Assembly (NCBI RefSeq): GCF_019249725.2
Contig: NZ_CP137559.1
Location: 1,283,501 to 1,347,500 of the forward strand
Origin: Segatella hominis
Lineage (GTDB): Bacteria > Bacteroidota > Bacteroidia > Bacteroidales > Bacteroidaceae
Length of the DNA stretch: 64,000 nucleotides
Direction of reading: 5' to 3'
How positions within the stretch are numbered: position 1 is the stretch's first letter; every line of letters starts with the position of its first letter. This document shows, in pieces, positions 54,761 to 63,288 of the stretch. Below the pieces are notes generated by a model. It ran no database searches, was not told the DNA's origin, and saw only the letters and a program-made list of their open reading frames with translations. The position numbers were made by a program, and so were the translations under genes.

Positions 54761-54774
54761 TGCAAACGTTTGCA
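54761..54774. promoter_or_regulatory. LacI-type operator palindrome
   Basis: TGCAAACGTTTGCA, a perfect 14-bp palindrome, 56 bp upstream of the minus-strand -7 box and 26 bp before the -33 box of the divergent AAA gene. Confidence 0.8.
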
Positions 54775-54800
54775 CAATCGGCATTTTTTAGCCAATTCCC

Positions 54801-54831
54801 TTTGTTATTCCGAATAAAATGATTAGCTTTG
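54801..54831 (+). promoter_or_regulatory. promoter of the AAA-ATPase/PD-(D/E)XK gene
   Basis: TTTG (54801-54804), 19 bp, TAGCTTTG (54824-54831). Exact consensus; start about 54838, leader about 48 bases. Confidence 0.85.
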
Positions 54832-54885
54832 CAAAAGCAAATAGGCTGATAAGGTATTATCACCAGAAACTTAAAAGAACAAACC

Positions 54886-56451
54886 ATGGCAGAATTGAAA
54901 TTATATCCAGTAGGAATCCAGACTTTCGAGGAAATCATCACCCGAAATCTGCTGTACGTTGATAAGACGGAATATGTCTATCGCATGACTCATAGCGGAG
55001 GAAAACATTTCTTCTTAAGCCGTCCACGCCGTTTCGGAAAGTCACTATTGGTTTCTACCTTTAAGAGTTATTTTCTGGGAAAGAAGGAACTCTTCAAAGG
55101 ACTCGCTATTGAAAAGTTGGAAAAGGACTGGACGGAATATCCTGTCCTGCATTTCAGCATGGCTGGCGGTAAACACATGGAGAAAGACCAGCTGGAAAGA
55201 TATTTGGATTTCGAATTGAATAAACTGGAGAAACTTTTTGGTATTGATACTCCACGTCAGGATCCTAATACCCGTTTGGCAGATTTAATTATTAAAGCTT
55301 ATCAGCAAACTGACAAGCAGGTGGTTGTACTCATTGACGAGTATGATGCTCCCCTACTTGATGTTGTGCATGAAGATTCTCATTTGAAAGATTTGCGCAA
55401 TGTGATGCGTAATTTCTATAGTCCTTTGAAGGATTGCGAACCTATGCTTCGCTTTGTTTTCCTGACAGGTATCACTAAATTTTCGCAGATGAGCATCTTC
55501 AGTGAACTCAATAATATCACCAATATCAGCATGGATCATGAGTACGCTGGAATCTGCGGTATTACCAAGGAGGAATTGGAGACTCAGATGTCAGCAGATG
55601 TTGATGCTTTGGCAGTTAAGATGAATCTAACCCGAACTCAGACTCTTGATGCATTGCGAGAGTTTTATGACGGTTATCATTTTGCAGCTCAGTCACCAGA
55701 TATTTTCAACCCCTATAGTCTGCTGAATGCTATGGCTAAAAGTAAGTTGGATTATTATTGGTTTACTTCTGGCACACCTACCTATCTGATAGAAATGCTT
55801 AAGAAATTTCAGGTAATGCCTTCTGATATAGGACGTTGTGAGGCTGACAAGTCAGACTTTGACGCACCGACCGAAATGATGGTGTCCATCATGCCTTTAC
55901 TGTATCAAAGTGGTTATATAACTATAAAAGGATACGACCCTGAAACTGAGCTTTTCACGCTTGATATCCCAAACAAAGAAATCCGTGTTGGATTATATCG
56001 TAGTCTCTTACCTAATTATATAGGTATGACTACGCCTAAGGGAGCAACCACCATCGCAAAGATGTCGGCTCTTATTCGCCGTAATGATATGAATGGTGCT
56101 TTGCAGATGCTTCAAGCTTTTCTTGCCACGGTTCCGTATTGCAACAATGCGGATTCAGAGGGGCATTATCAGCAGATGATGTATGTGATATTCTCTATTC
56201 TTGATAATTACGTGGACGTAGAAGTTCGCACTCCGTCAGGAAGAGTGGATATGGTACTGAGAACAGCTACGCATCTCTATCTCTTTGAGTTGAAACTCAA
56301 TAAGGATGCAGCTGCAGCGATGAAGCAGATTGACCTCAAGGAATATCCTAAACGTTTTGCTCTATGTGGCTTGCCAATCGTAAAGGTAGGCATCAACTTT
56401 GATGTCGCTACACATAATATTACAGATTGGAAAATAGAAGACGTGATGTAA
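54886..56451 (+). CDS. AAA-ATPase / PD-(D/E)XK nuclease domain protein
   Basis: 521 residues. N-terminal AAA-ATPase-like domain (PF09820 type): MAELKLYPVGIQTFEEIITRNLLYVDKTEYVY, Walker A RRFGKS, Walker B VVVLIDEYDAPLL at about 145. The C-terminal PD-(D/E)XK_9 part has RVDMVLRTATHLYLFELKLNK, with catalytic D, E and K. These are common, multi-copy Bacteroidota genes of unproven function, often thought to be mobile. Ends in a terminator. Confidence 0.92.
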   Translation: MAELKLYPVGIQTFEEIITRNLLYVDKTEYVYRMTHSGGKHFFLSRPRRFGKSLLVSTFKSYFLGKKELFKGLAIEKLEKDWTEYPVLHFSMAGGKHMEKDQLERYLDFELNKLEKLFGIDTPRQDPNTRLADLIIKAYQQTDKQVVVLIDEYDAPLLDVVHEDSHLKDLRNVMRNFYSPLKDCEPMLRFVFLTGITKFSQMSIFSELNNITNISMDHEYAGICGITKEELETQMSADVDALAVKMNLTRTQTLDALREFYDGYHFAAQSPDIFNPYSLLNAMAKSKLDYYWFTSGTPTYLIEMLKKFQVMPSDIGRCEADKSDFDAPTEMMVSIMPLLYQSGYITIKGYDPETELFTLDIPNKEIRVGLYRSLLPNYIGMTTPKGATTIAKMSALIRRNDMNGALQMLQAFLATVPYCNNADSEGHYQQMMYVIFSILDNYVDVEVRTPSGRVDMVLRTATHLYLFELKLNKDAAAAMKQIDLKEYPKRFALCGLPIVKVGINFDVATHNITDWKIEDVM

Positions 56452-56466
56452 GCCTAAATATTCCGA

Positions 56467-56508
56467 CAAAAACACCTGAGCAGCGAAATGATGCTCAGGT
56501 GTTTTTTA
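56467..56508. terminator. bidirectional terminator
   Basis: ACACCTGAGCA (56472-56482) and TGCTCAGGTGT (56492-56502) pair perfectly, with A run before and T run after, serving the AAA gene and the converging oxidoreductase gene. Confidence 0.93.
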
Positions 56509-56525
56509 TATTTGATTATTTTAAA

Positions 56526-58169
56526 TCACAGCTGCTCCATATACTGCGCACACATTTCGGCACAGCGCTCTCCATCCACGCCTGCTGAAACGATGCCACC
56601 AGCATAGCCAGCTCCCTCACCACAAGGGAAGAGACCCTGGATGCGGACATGCTGCAAGGTTTCACGGTCGCGAACAATGCGAACCGGAGAAGAGGTGCGA
56701 GTCTCCGTCGCTATCAGTATCGCCTCATTGGTCAGAAATCCATGCGCATTCTTGCCGAATGTCTTGAATCCTTCCTGCAGACGCTTGCTCACAAATGACG
56801 GCATCCAGAAATGAAGCGGACTGGATACCAGACCCGGCGCATAACTGCTCTTAGGCAGGTCGTAACTCAAACGGTTGTTCACGAAGTCGGCCATGCGCTG
56901 AGATGGCGCCGTCTGCTTCATGTTGCCCTGCTGCCAGCACTGTTTCTCCAATATCTCCTGGAAATACATCATTTGGAGGGAAGAGTGAGGAGTGAAGAGT
57001 GAAGAATCCTCCTGTCTGCGAAGTTCGATTTCCTCCAACACTGCCTGATGATCCTTCACAAATGGCGCTACATCTTCAGGATGCGTCTCCACCACCATGC
57101 CCGAATTGCTCCATGCCGTACCACGGTTGCTCGGACTCATGCCGTTGACCACAAGCTGTTCCGGACCCGTAGCTGCAGGAATCACAAAACCGCCCGGACA
57201 CATACAGAAACTATATACACCCCTGCCATCCACCTGGGTTACAAAACTGTATTCGGCTGCAGGCAGATACTTGCCACGACCGTTCTTGTTGTGATACTGT
57301 ATCTGATCGATGATCTGGGAAGGATGCTCCAGACGGACACCCACCGCAATGCCCTTCGCCTCAATCTCTATCTTGGAAGAAGCGAGATAGCGATACACAT
57401 CACGGGCACTATGACCGGTAGCCAAAATCACTGGTCCACGATAGTTTTCCTCCGCACCCGTCTGCAGGTTGACAGCCTCCACACCTATCACCTTGTCGCC
57501 CTCCAAGACGAAGCGGGTCATCTTGGTCTGGAAATGCACCTCACCACCACATTGGAGAATGGTATTGCGCATATTCTCGATGACACGCGGCAACTTATCG
57601 GTACCGATATGCGGATGGGCATCAGCTAAGATATTCGTATTGGCTCCATGCTGACAGAACACATTCAGTATCTTATCCACGCTACCACGTTTCTTGCTGC
57701 GGGTATAAAGTTTGCCGTCACTATAGGCACCTGCACCACCCTCACCAAAACAGTAGTTGCTCTCGCCATCCACCTTCTGGGTCTTGGTGATATTACTGAG
57801 GTCTTTCTTGCGCTCACGCACATCCTTGCCACGCTCCAAAACCACCGGTCTGTAACCCAATTCGATGAGTTTGAGGGAAGCAAAGAGACCGCCAGGTCCC
57901 TCTCCCACCACGATGACACAAGGCTTACTGCTCACGTCGGGATATTCCGTATGGACATACTGATCGTCCTGCGGAAACTCATTGATATAGGCACGCACCT
58001 TGAGATTGACAAAGATGGTGCGCTGGCGGGCATCGATGCTTCTCTTGAGTACTCTCACCTGGTTGAGTGTTCTCACATCCAACCCCTTTTCCTTGGCGAG
58101 ATAGCGCTTGATGCCTTCCTCGCTCGCTGCCTGTTCTGGCAGAATTCTGATTTGATATTCCTCGATCAT
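56526..58169 (-). CDS. FAD-dependent oxidoreductase (COG2509-like)
   Basis: 547 residues. FAD motif VIVVGEGPGGLFASLKLIELGYRPVVLERG at about 85-113, preceded by an N-terminal domain. GEGGAGAYSDGKLYTRSKKRG, ILATGHSARDVY and SFCMCPGGFVIPAAT are family marks. The C-terminus GEGAGYAGGIVSAGVDGERCAEM completes the FAD fold. Residues about 386-397 (EDSSLFTPHSSL) come from a TTCACTCTTCACTC-type repeat inserted in frame. Substrate unknown. Confidence 0.9.
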   Translation of the reverse strand: MIEEYQIRILPEQAASEEGIKRYLAKEKGLDVRTLNQVRVLKRSIDARQRTIFVNLKVRAYINEFPQDDQYVHTEYPDVSSKPCVIVVGEGPGGLFASLKLIELGYRPVVLERGKDVRERKKDLSNITKTQKVDGESNYCFGEGGAGAYSDGKLYTRSKKRGSVDKILNVFCQHGANTNILADAHPHIGTDKLPRVIENMRNTILQCGGEVHFQTKMTRFVLEGDKVIGVEAVNLQTGAEENYRGPVILATGHSARDVYRYLASSKIEIEAKGIAVGVRLEHPSQIIDQIQYHNKNGRGKYLPAAEYSFVTQVDGRGVYSFCMCPGGFVIPAATGPEQLVVNGMSPSNRGTAWSNSGMVVETHPEDVAPFVKDHQAVLEEIELRRQEDSSLFTPHSSLQMMYFQEILEKQCWQQGNMKQTAPSQRMADFVNNRLSYDLPKSSYAPGLVSSPLHFWMPSFVSKRLQEGFKTFGKNAHGFLTNEAILIATETRTSSPVRIVRDRETLQHVRIQGLFPCGEGAGYAGGIVSAGVDGERCAEMCAQYMEQL

Positions 58170-58193
58170 ATTATTAGGATTTTCCTTTTTTGA

Positions 58194-58733
58194 TTACACC
58201 TCCATGGTTGCCATGACTTCCAATGTATCCAAATTGTACATGGTGAACTTGCCGTCCTCCAAAGTGGCGATGGTAGGAGGATTGCCGCCCTTAGGGAAGG
58301 TGATGCTGCCCGTATTGCAGATGGCACGGTCGGAATGCGACAATTCCCAGAGATGAGAATGGCCGTAGATGATGGCATCATAAGGTCCCTTAGGCATGTT
58401 CTCCTTATTATATATATGTCCGTGGGTCAGCAGGTATCGCTTGCCGTCATCCACGAGCAGGGCGTAGGTTTCCATGATAGGGAAATCGAGCAGCATCTGA
58501 TCTACTTCTGCATCACAGTTGCCACGTACGGCGATAATTTGGTCTGCCAGACCATTGAGGCGCTCCACGATGCCCTTAGGGTCGATGCCCTCCGGAATGC
58601 GGTTGCGGGGACCGTAGTTGATGATGTCACCCATGATGCACATCATATCACACTTCTGAGCCTCATAGAAGTTGAGTGCCCGTTCTAATGCTGGCAAACA
58701 GCCATGTATATCCGAAAATAAGAGGTATTTCAT
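58194..58733 (-). CDS. YfcE-type metallophosphoesterase
   Basis: About 179 residues. MKYLLFSDIHGCLPALERAL with metal ligands in SDIHG, MGDIINYGPRN, VRGNCDAEVD and THGHIYNKEN, and IYGHSHLWEL near the C-terminus. Family members are phosphodiesterases or phosphatases acting on small phosphates. Start at 58733; a -7 box TAATTTTG is at 58819-58812. The longer upstream frame is not believable, being in the promoter region. Confidence 0.92.
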   Translation of the reverse strand: MKYLLFSDIHGCLPALERALNFYEAQKCDMMCIMGDIINYGPRNRIPEGIDPKGIVERLNGLADQIIAVRGNCDAEVDQMLLDFPIMETYALLVDDGKRYLLTHGHIYNKENMPKGPYDAIIYGHSHLWELSHSDRAICNTGSITFPKGGNPPTIATLEDGKFTMYNLDTLEVMATMEV

Positions 58734-58870
58734 AATTCTTCTTTCCTTTTGATTTCTATTATTTTGATGCGATTCTGTCACTGTTGATCCATTGTGACGG
58801 ATAACGTGATGCAAAATTAGGAAAAAAACGACAAACAGCCAAGATTTCAAGCCAAGAAGTCTGTTAACAA

Positions 58871-58922
58871 TACAAAAAAACCGTTGGGCATCATGAGGCA
58901 ACTCATGAGCGCAACGGCTTTT
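58871..58922 (-). terminator. terminator of the nqr operon
   Basis: CCGTTG (58881-58886) with CAACGG (58912-58917) and TCATGAG/CTCATGA inside; on the minus strand followed by TTTTTTT. It sits directly downstream of nqrF. Confidence 0.88.
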
Positions 58923-58934
58923 ATTTTATCATCT

Positions 58935-60209
58935 TTATCCGAAGTTATCATACATGATGCTCTCAGGATCTACTCCCAGAGAATCCAGATAATCGGTTAC
59001 GGTCTTAATCAACATTGGAGGTCCGCAGAGATAGTACTCGCAATCCTCTGGTGCCTCATGATCCTTCAAGTAGGTATCACGGATGCAGTTAACAGCAAAT
59101 CCCTCGTAGTACTTCACGCCCTGAGCATCTGCCACTGGATCCTTGCGGTCGAGTGAAAGATGGAAGTGGAAGTTAGGGAATTCCTTCTCAAGCTCCCAGA
59201 AGTCCTCCAGGAAGAAAGCCTCACCCAACGCACGAGCACCATAGAAGAAGTGCAACTCACGGTCGGTAGTATGCAATGTCTTGGTCATGTGCATGATCTG
59301 CGCACGCAATGGCGCCATACCGGCACCACCACCAATCCAGATCATCTCCTTGCCTGAAGTGAAGTTAGGATGGAAGTCACCGTAAGGACCACTCATCATT
59401 ACCTTGTCGCCTGGCTTCAATGAGAAGATGTAAGAAGAAGCGATACCTGTTGGTACGTTCTGGAATCCTACCTGTGGACGTGGCAAGAATGGAGTTGTAG
59501 CGATACGAACAGTAAGAGTGATGATGTCACCCTCGTCAGGATAGTTCGCCATAGAGTAAGCACGAACGGTAGGCTCTGGGTTGTGAGCCTTGAGAGAGAA
59601 GATGTTGAACTTCTTCCATGCTCCGATGTACTCCTCGCCAATGAGATCCTTGTCGAAGTCCTTGTCGTAATCGATGCAGTCGTATGCAGGAATCTTGATC
59701 TGAGCGTAAGAACCCGGAACGAAGTCCATGTGCTCGCCTGGAGGCAGAGCCACCTTGAACTCCTTGATGAAGCTGGAAACGTTCTTGTTGGAGATCACCT
59801 CGCACTCCCACTCTTTCACGCCCATCACACTCTCAGGCACCTTGATCTTCAGGTCGCCCTTCACCTTGCACTGGCATCCTAAGCGCCAGTGGTCCTTGAT
59901 CTGCTTGCGGGTGAAGTGAGGCTTCTCAGAATCGAGAATCTCGCCGCCGCCCTCGAGCACCTGAACCTTACACTGGCCACAACTTGCCTTACCGCCGCAG
60001 GCAGAAGGCAGGAAGATGCCGTTCTCATTCAGCGTAGTCATCAAACTGCTGCCCTGAGGCACGTTGATGGTCTTGTCGCCATTGATTTCGATATTTACAT
60101 TTCCGCTTGGGCTGAGATACTTCTTAGCCACGAGCAGGATGATAACTAATAGGAGAATCACTACGAGGAAAACTCCGATACTAGCCAATATAAATGATGT
60201 ATTACCCAT
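58935..60209 (-). CDS. nqrF: Na+-translocating NADH:quinone reductase subunit F
   Basis: 424 residues. NADH-oxidising subunit: one N-terminal membrane helix (FILASIGVFLVVILLLVIIL), a 2Fe-2S ferredoxin domain with Cys in PSACGGKASCGQCKVQV plus a fourth Cys about 31 residues on, then FAD domain (RAYSMANYPDEGD) and NADH domain (MIWIGGGAGMAPLRAQI, YLCGPPMLI). Last gene of the six-gene operon. Confidence 0.97.
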   Translation of the reverse strand: MGNTSFILASIGVFLVVILLLVIILLVAKKYLSPSGNVNIEINGDKTINVPQGSSLMTTLNENGIFLPSACGGKASCGQCKVQVLEGGGEILDSEKPHFTRKQIKDHWRLGCQCKVKGDLKIKVPESVMGVKEWECEVISNKNVSSFIKEFKVALPPGEHMDFVPGSYAQIKIPAYDCIDYDKDFDKDLIGEEYIGAWKKFNIFSLKAHNPEPTVRAYSMANYPDEGDIITLTVRIATTPFLPRPQVGFQNVPTGIASSYIFSLKPGDKVMMSGPYGDFHPNFTSGKEMIWIGGGAGMAPLRAQIMHMTKTLHTTDRELHFFYGARALGEAFFLEDFWELEKEFPNFHFHLSLDRKDPVADAQGVKYYEGFAVNCIRDTYLKDHEAPEDCEYYLCGPPMLIKTVTDYLDSLGVDPESIMYDNFG

Positions 60210-60227
60210 ATCTATAGTCCTCCTATT

Positions 60228-60851
60228 TTAGATTTTCAAGCCTGAGAAGCAAAGCATAGCCATTGCCATGAGGCCTACTGTGATAAATGTGATGCCGAGT
60301 CCCTGCAATGGCTTTGGCACGTCGCAATACTGCATCTTCTCGCGGATGGCACCCATCAGCACGATGGCGAGTGTCCAACCGAGACCAGAACCTACTGCAT
60401 ATACAATGCTATCCCATACTGAGGTGATAGCCTGAGTATTGGTAGGATCCATCAGGATGCGCTGCTGCATGAAGAGTGATGCACCCATGATGGCACAGTT
60501 TACGGCAATCAATGGCAGGAAGATACCCAAAGCTGCATAGAGCGATGGAGAGAACTTCTCTACAACCATCTCGACCAACTGCACGATACCGGCGATGACT
60601 GCGATGAAGAGGATGAAACTCAGATAAGTGAGATCCACACCTAAGATTCCGTCAGCGCTGAGCACCTTGGTCTGCAGGAGATAATCTACTGGTACGGTGA
60701 TGAGCAACACGAAGGTTACTGCAAGACCCAATCCCAAAGAGGTCTTCACGTTCTTAGATACTGCCAAGTATGAACACATACCCAAGAAGTAGGCGAAGAT
60801 CATGTTATCGACGAAAATCGAACGGAAAAACAAACTAATTGCGTGCTCCAT
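60228..60851 (-). CDS. nqrE: Na+-NQR subunit E
   Basis: About 207 residues, six membrane segments. MEHAISLFFRSIFVDNMIFAYFLGMCSYLAVSKNVK and VNCAIMGASLFMQQR contain the conserved Cys that helps hold the membrane Fe site. Start at 60851, one base before nqrD's stop. Confidence 0.96.
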   Translation of the reverse strand: MEHAISLFFRSIFVDNMIFAYFLGMCSYLAVSKNVKTSLGLGLAVTFVLLITVPVDYLLQTKVLSADGILGVDLTYLSFILFIAVIAGIVQLVEMVVEKFSPSLYAALGIFLPLIAVNCAIMGASLFMQQRILMDPTNTQAITSVWDSIVYAVGSGLGWTLAIVLMGAIREKMQYCDVPKPLQGLGITFITVGLMAMAMLCFSGLKI

Positions 60852-60852
60852 C

Positions 60853-61479
60853 TTACTTCTCCTCCTTATAAATATAGGCACGATGTACCCAGATTACACA
60901 TCCAACGAGAATCAATGCCATGGCTGGCATGGTCATCATACCGTTGTTAACATATCCGAAATCGTAAGCTCCCTCTGGAATCAGCTGGAAACCGAGCAAT
61001 GAACCACGGCCTAAAAGCTCACGTACTGCACCCACAATCACGAGGATGAGGGCATAACCCAAACCATTACCTACACCATCGAGGAATGAAGGCCAAGGCT
61101 TGTTCATCATGGCAAATGCCTCCAAACGACCCATCAGGATACAGTTGGTGATGATCAGACCTACATACACTGAGAGCTGAACGCTCACATCATAGGCGAA
61201 AGCCTTCAACACCTGGCTCACGATGGTAACCAAGGCAGCAACCACTACCAGCTGAACGATGATACGGATGCGCTGTGGAATGGTGTTGCGGATGATGGAA
61301 ATAATCACATTAGAGAATGCCGTGATGATCGTAACGGCAAGTCCCATCACAATGGCTGGCTTCAACTGTGAAGTAACAGCCAAGGCACTACAGATACCAA
61401 GCACCTGGACGAGGACAGGGTTGTCACCGTTCAATGGCTTGATGAATGCCTCCTTATTTTGTTTACTAAATAATGCCAT
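60853..61479 (-). CDS. nqrD: Na+-NQR subunit D
   Basis: 208 residues, six membrane segments, homologous to NqrE in the inverted orientation. PVLVQVLGICSALAVTSQL and TNCILMGRLEAFAM carry the Cys pair equivalents. Normal spacing in the operon. Confidence 0.96.
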   Translation of the reverse strand: MALFSKQNKEAFIKPLNGDNPVLVQVLGICSALAVTSQLKPAIVMGLAVTIITAFSNVIISIIRNTIPQRIRIIVQLVVVAALVTIVSQVLKAFAYDVSVQLSVYVGLIITNCILMGRLEAFAMMNKPWPSFLDGVGNGLGYALILVIVGAVRELLGRGSLLGFQLIPEGAYDFGYVNNGMMTMPAMALILVGCVIWVHRAYIYKEEK

Positions 61480-61491
61480 AATATCGCTTAA

Positions 61492-62094
61492 TTATTTAAT
61501 GAATTTAGCAAGACCTTCCTTGAGCATAGCATCCACACCATCGGATGTCAATGTAGCACCTGTCACGGCATCCACATTATTTGGGTCGCCTGCTGGAGCG
61601 TCTTTCTCAACGCCGAGCGCGATGCCCGGTACGCCATCCTTGTGAATCTTCTTGCCCTGGAACTTCTGCTGCCACTTCAGGTTGTCCTTGATTTCAGCAC
61701 CGAGTCCGGCTGTCTCGCCTTCGTGGTTGAAATATACGCCATAGATGGTGTTGTTGTCGGCATCTACGGCGATGAAGCCTGAGATACCGCCCCAGAGACC
61801 CATACCCTTTACGGAGTAAACGGTCTTCTTCTGACCATCAATCTCGCACTCGTAATACTTCATGCCGTCCTTCTCCTTCTCTGCCTTTACCACCTCTTTA
61901 TATTTAGCAGCCGCAGTTGCATTGTCGAGGTCGCGGAGGTTGAGTGAGTTCAGAATCTGCTTCTGAGTATCCAGTGCCACGTTAGCATCCTGTGTTGCCT
62001 TCAATGAAGAAGACACGAATGCGAGCAGGAATGCCACGATTACCACGATGATAACCGAATAGATAATAGTATAGCTATTTGAATTTGTCTTCAT
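61492..62094 (-). CDS. nqrC: Na+-NQR subunit C
   Basis: 200 residues, one N-terminal membrane helix (YTIIYSVIIVVIVAFLLAFV). The covalent FMN site is DAVTGATLTSDGV near residue 180 (acceptor Thr in the TGAT motif). GLWGGISGFIAVDADNNTIYGVYFNHEGETAGLG is typical. Confidence 0.97.
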   Translation of the reverse strand: MKTNSNSYTIIYSVIIVVIVAFLLAFVSSSLKATQDANVALDTQKQILNSLNLRDLDNATAAAKYKEVVKAEKEKDGMKYYECEIDGQKKTVYSVKGMGLWGGISGFIAVDADNNTIYGVYFNHEGETAGLGAEIKDNLKWQQKFQGKKIHKDGVPGIALGVEKDAPAGDPNNVDAVTGATLTSDGVDAMLKEGLAKFIK

Positions 62095-62112
62095 ATCTAC
62101 ATTCCTCCTACA

Positions 62113-63270
62113 TTATTTAATTGCACGTTTAGCACGGCGAGAGATGTTGCTCTGTACTACACAGTAGTCGATGAGTGGAGCAAACATATTGCCGAAGAAG
62201 ATAGCGAGCATCATACCCTCTGGATAACCTGGGTTCATCACACGTACGATAACGGCGATGGCACCGATGAAGAATCCGTAGAAGTACTTTCCCTTTTCTG
62301 TACGGGCAGAGGTTACAGGGTCGGTAGCCATGAATACGGCACCGAAGCAGAAACCACCGAGAACGATGTGCTCATACCAAGCGATAGGAGTCATGCCGAG
62401 AGCCTGGAAGATAAGCGCCATCACGATACCACCTGCGAATACGGAACCCATGGTCTTCCAAGATGCGATACCTGTCCAGAGAAGGATAATGGCGCCGATG
62501 GCAATGGCGATGACAGATGTCTCACCAATACAACCCGGGATGAAACCTGTGATGGCGTCGCAGAGATTAGCGGTAGGCGTAATGTTCTGAGCCAACTGTC
62601 CGAGCGGAGTAGCCGCTGTGAATCCGTCTGGCAAGGTGTTGCCGAGACCGAAGATGGCATCCTTGGCAATCCAAACCTTATCACCACTCATAGCCAATGG
62701 ATATGAGAAGAAGAGGAACATACGGGCACCTACAGCCACATTGAAGATGTTCATACCTGTACCACCGAAGATTTCCTTGCAGAAGATAACTGCGAAGGCG
62801 CAAGCCAAGGCAAGCATCCAGAGCGGTGTAGTGATAGGAATAATCAATGGGATGATGATACCGCTGACGAGATAACCCTCCTGGATTTCCTCGTGCTTCC
62901 ACTGAGCCCAGGCAAACTCGATGCCGAGACCCACGATGTAGCTAACCAGCAACTTAGGGAGGACAGCTAAGAATCCGAAGCCGAAGACCTCGATGAAGCT
63001 GGCAGTATCCAATGTACCGGCAGCCTTGAAATTCTGGTATCCCACATTATACATACCGAAGAGCAATGCAGGAATCAGGGCGATTACCACAAAGCTCATG
63101 ATGCGCTTCGAGTCGATAGAGTCGTGAATGCTGGCTCCGCTCTTCGCTGTCGTGTTAGGCACGTACAGGAAGCTCTCGAAACCATCGAAGACACTCTCGA
63201 AGGCATGAAGCTTACCTCCCTCCTGGAAGTTAGGCTTTATCTTATTGAGATAATTTCTTAATGCACTCAT
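62113..63270 (-). CDS. nqrB: Na+-NQR subunit B
   Basis: 385 residues, about ten membrane segments. The covalent FMN site is DGFTAATPLGQLAQN at about residue 215. Also KEIFGGTGMNIFNVAVGARMFLFFSYP and MATDPVTSARTEKGKYFYGFFIGA. Carries riboflavin/FMN and takes part in sodium transfer. Confidence 0.97.
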   Translation of the reverse strand: MSALRNYLNKIKPNFQEGGKLHAFESVFDGFESFLYVPNTTAKSGASIHDSIDSKRIMSFVVIALIPALLFGMYNVGYQNFKAAGTLDTASFIEVFGFGFLAVLPKLLVSYIVGLGIEFAWAQWKHEEIQEGYLVSGIIIPLIIPITTPLWMLALACAFAVIFCKEIFGGTGMNIFNVAVGARMFLFFSYPLAMSGDKVWIAKDAIFGLGNTLPDGFTAATPLGQLAQNITPTANLCDAITGFIPGCIGETSVIAIAIGAIILLWTGIASWKTMGSVFAGGIVMALIFQALGMTPIAWYEHIVLGGFCFGAVFMATDPVTSARTEKGKYFYGFFIGAIAVIVRVMNPGYPEGMMLAIFFGNMFAPLIDYCVVQSNISRRAKRAIK

Positions 63271-63288
63271 TTTTTATTATTCATTAAA

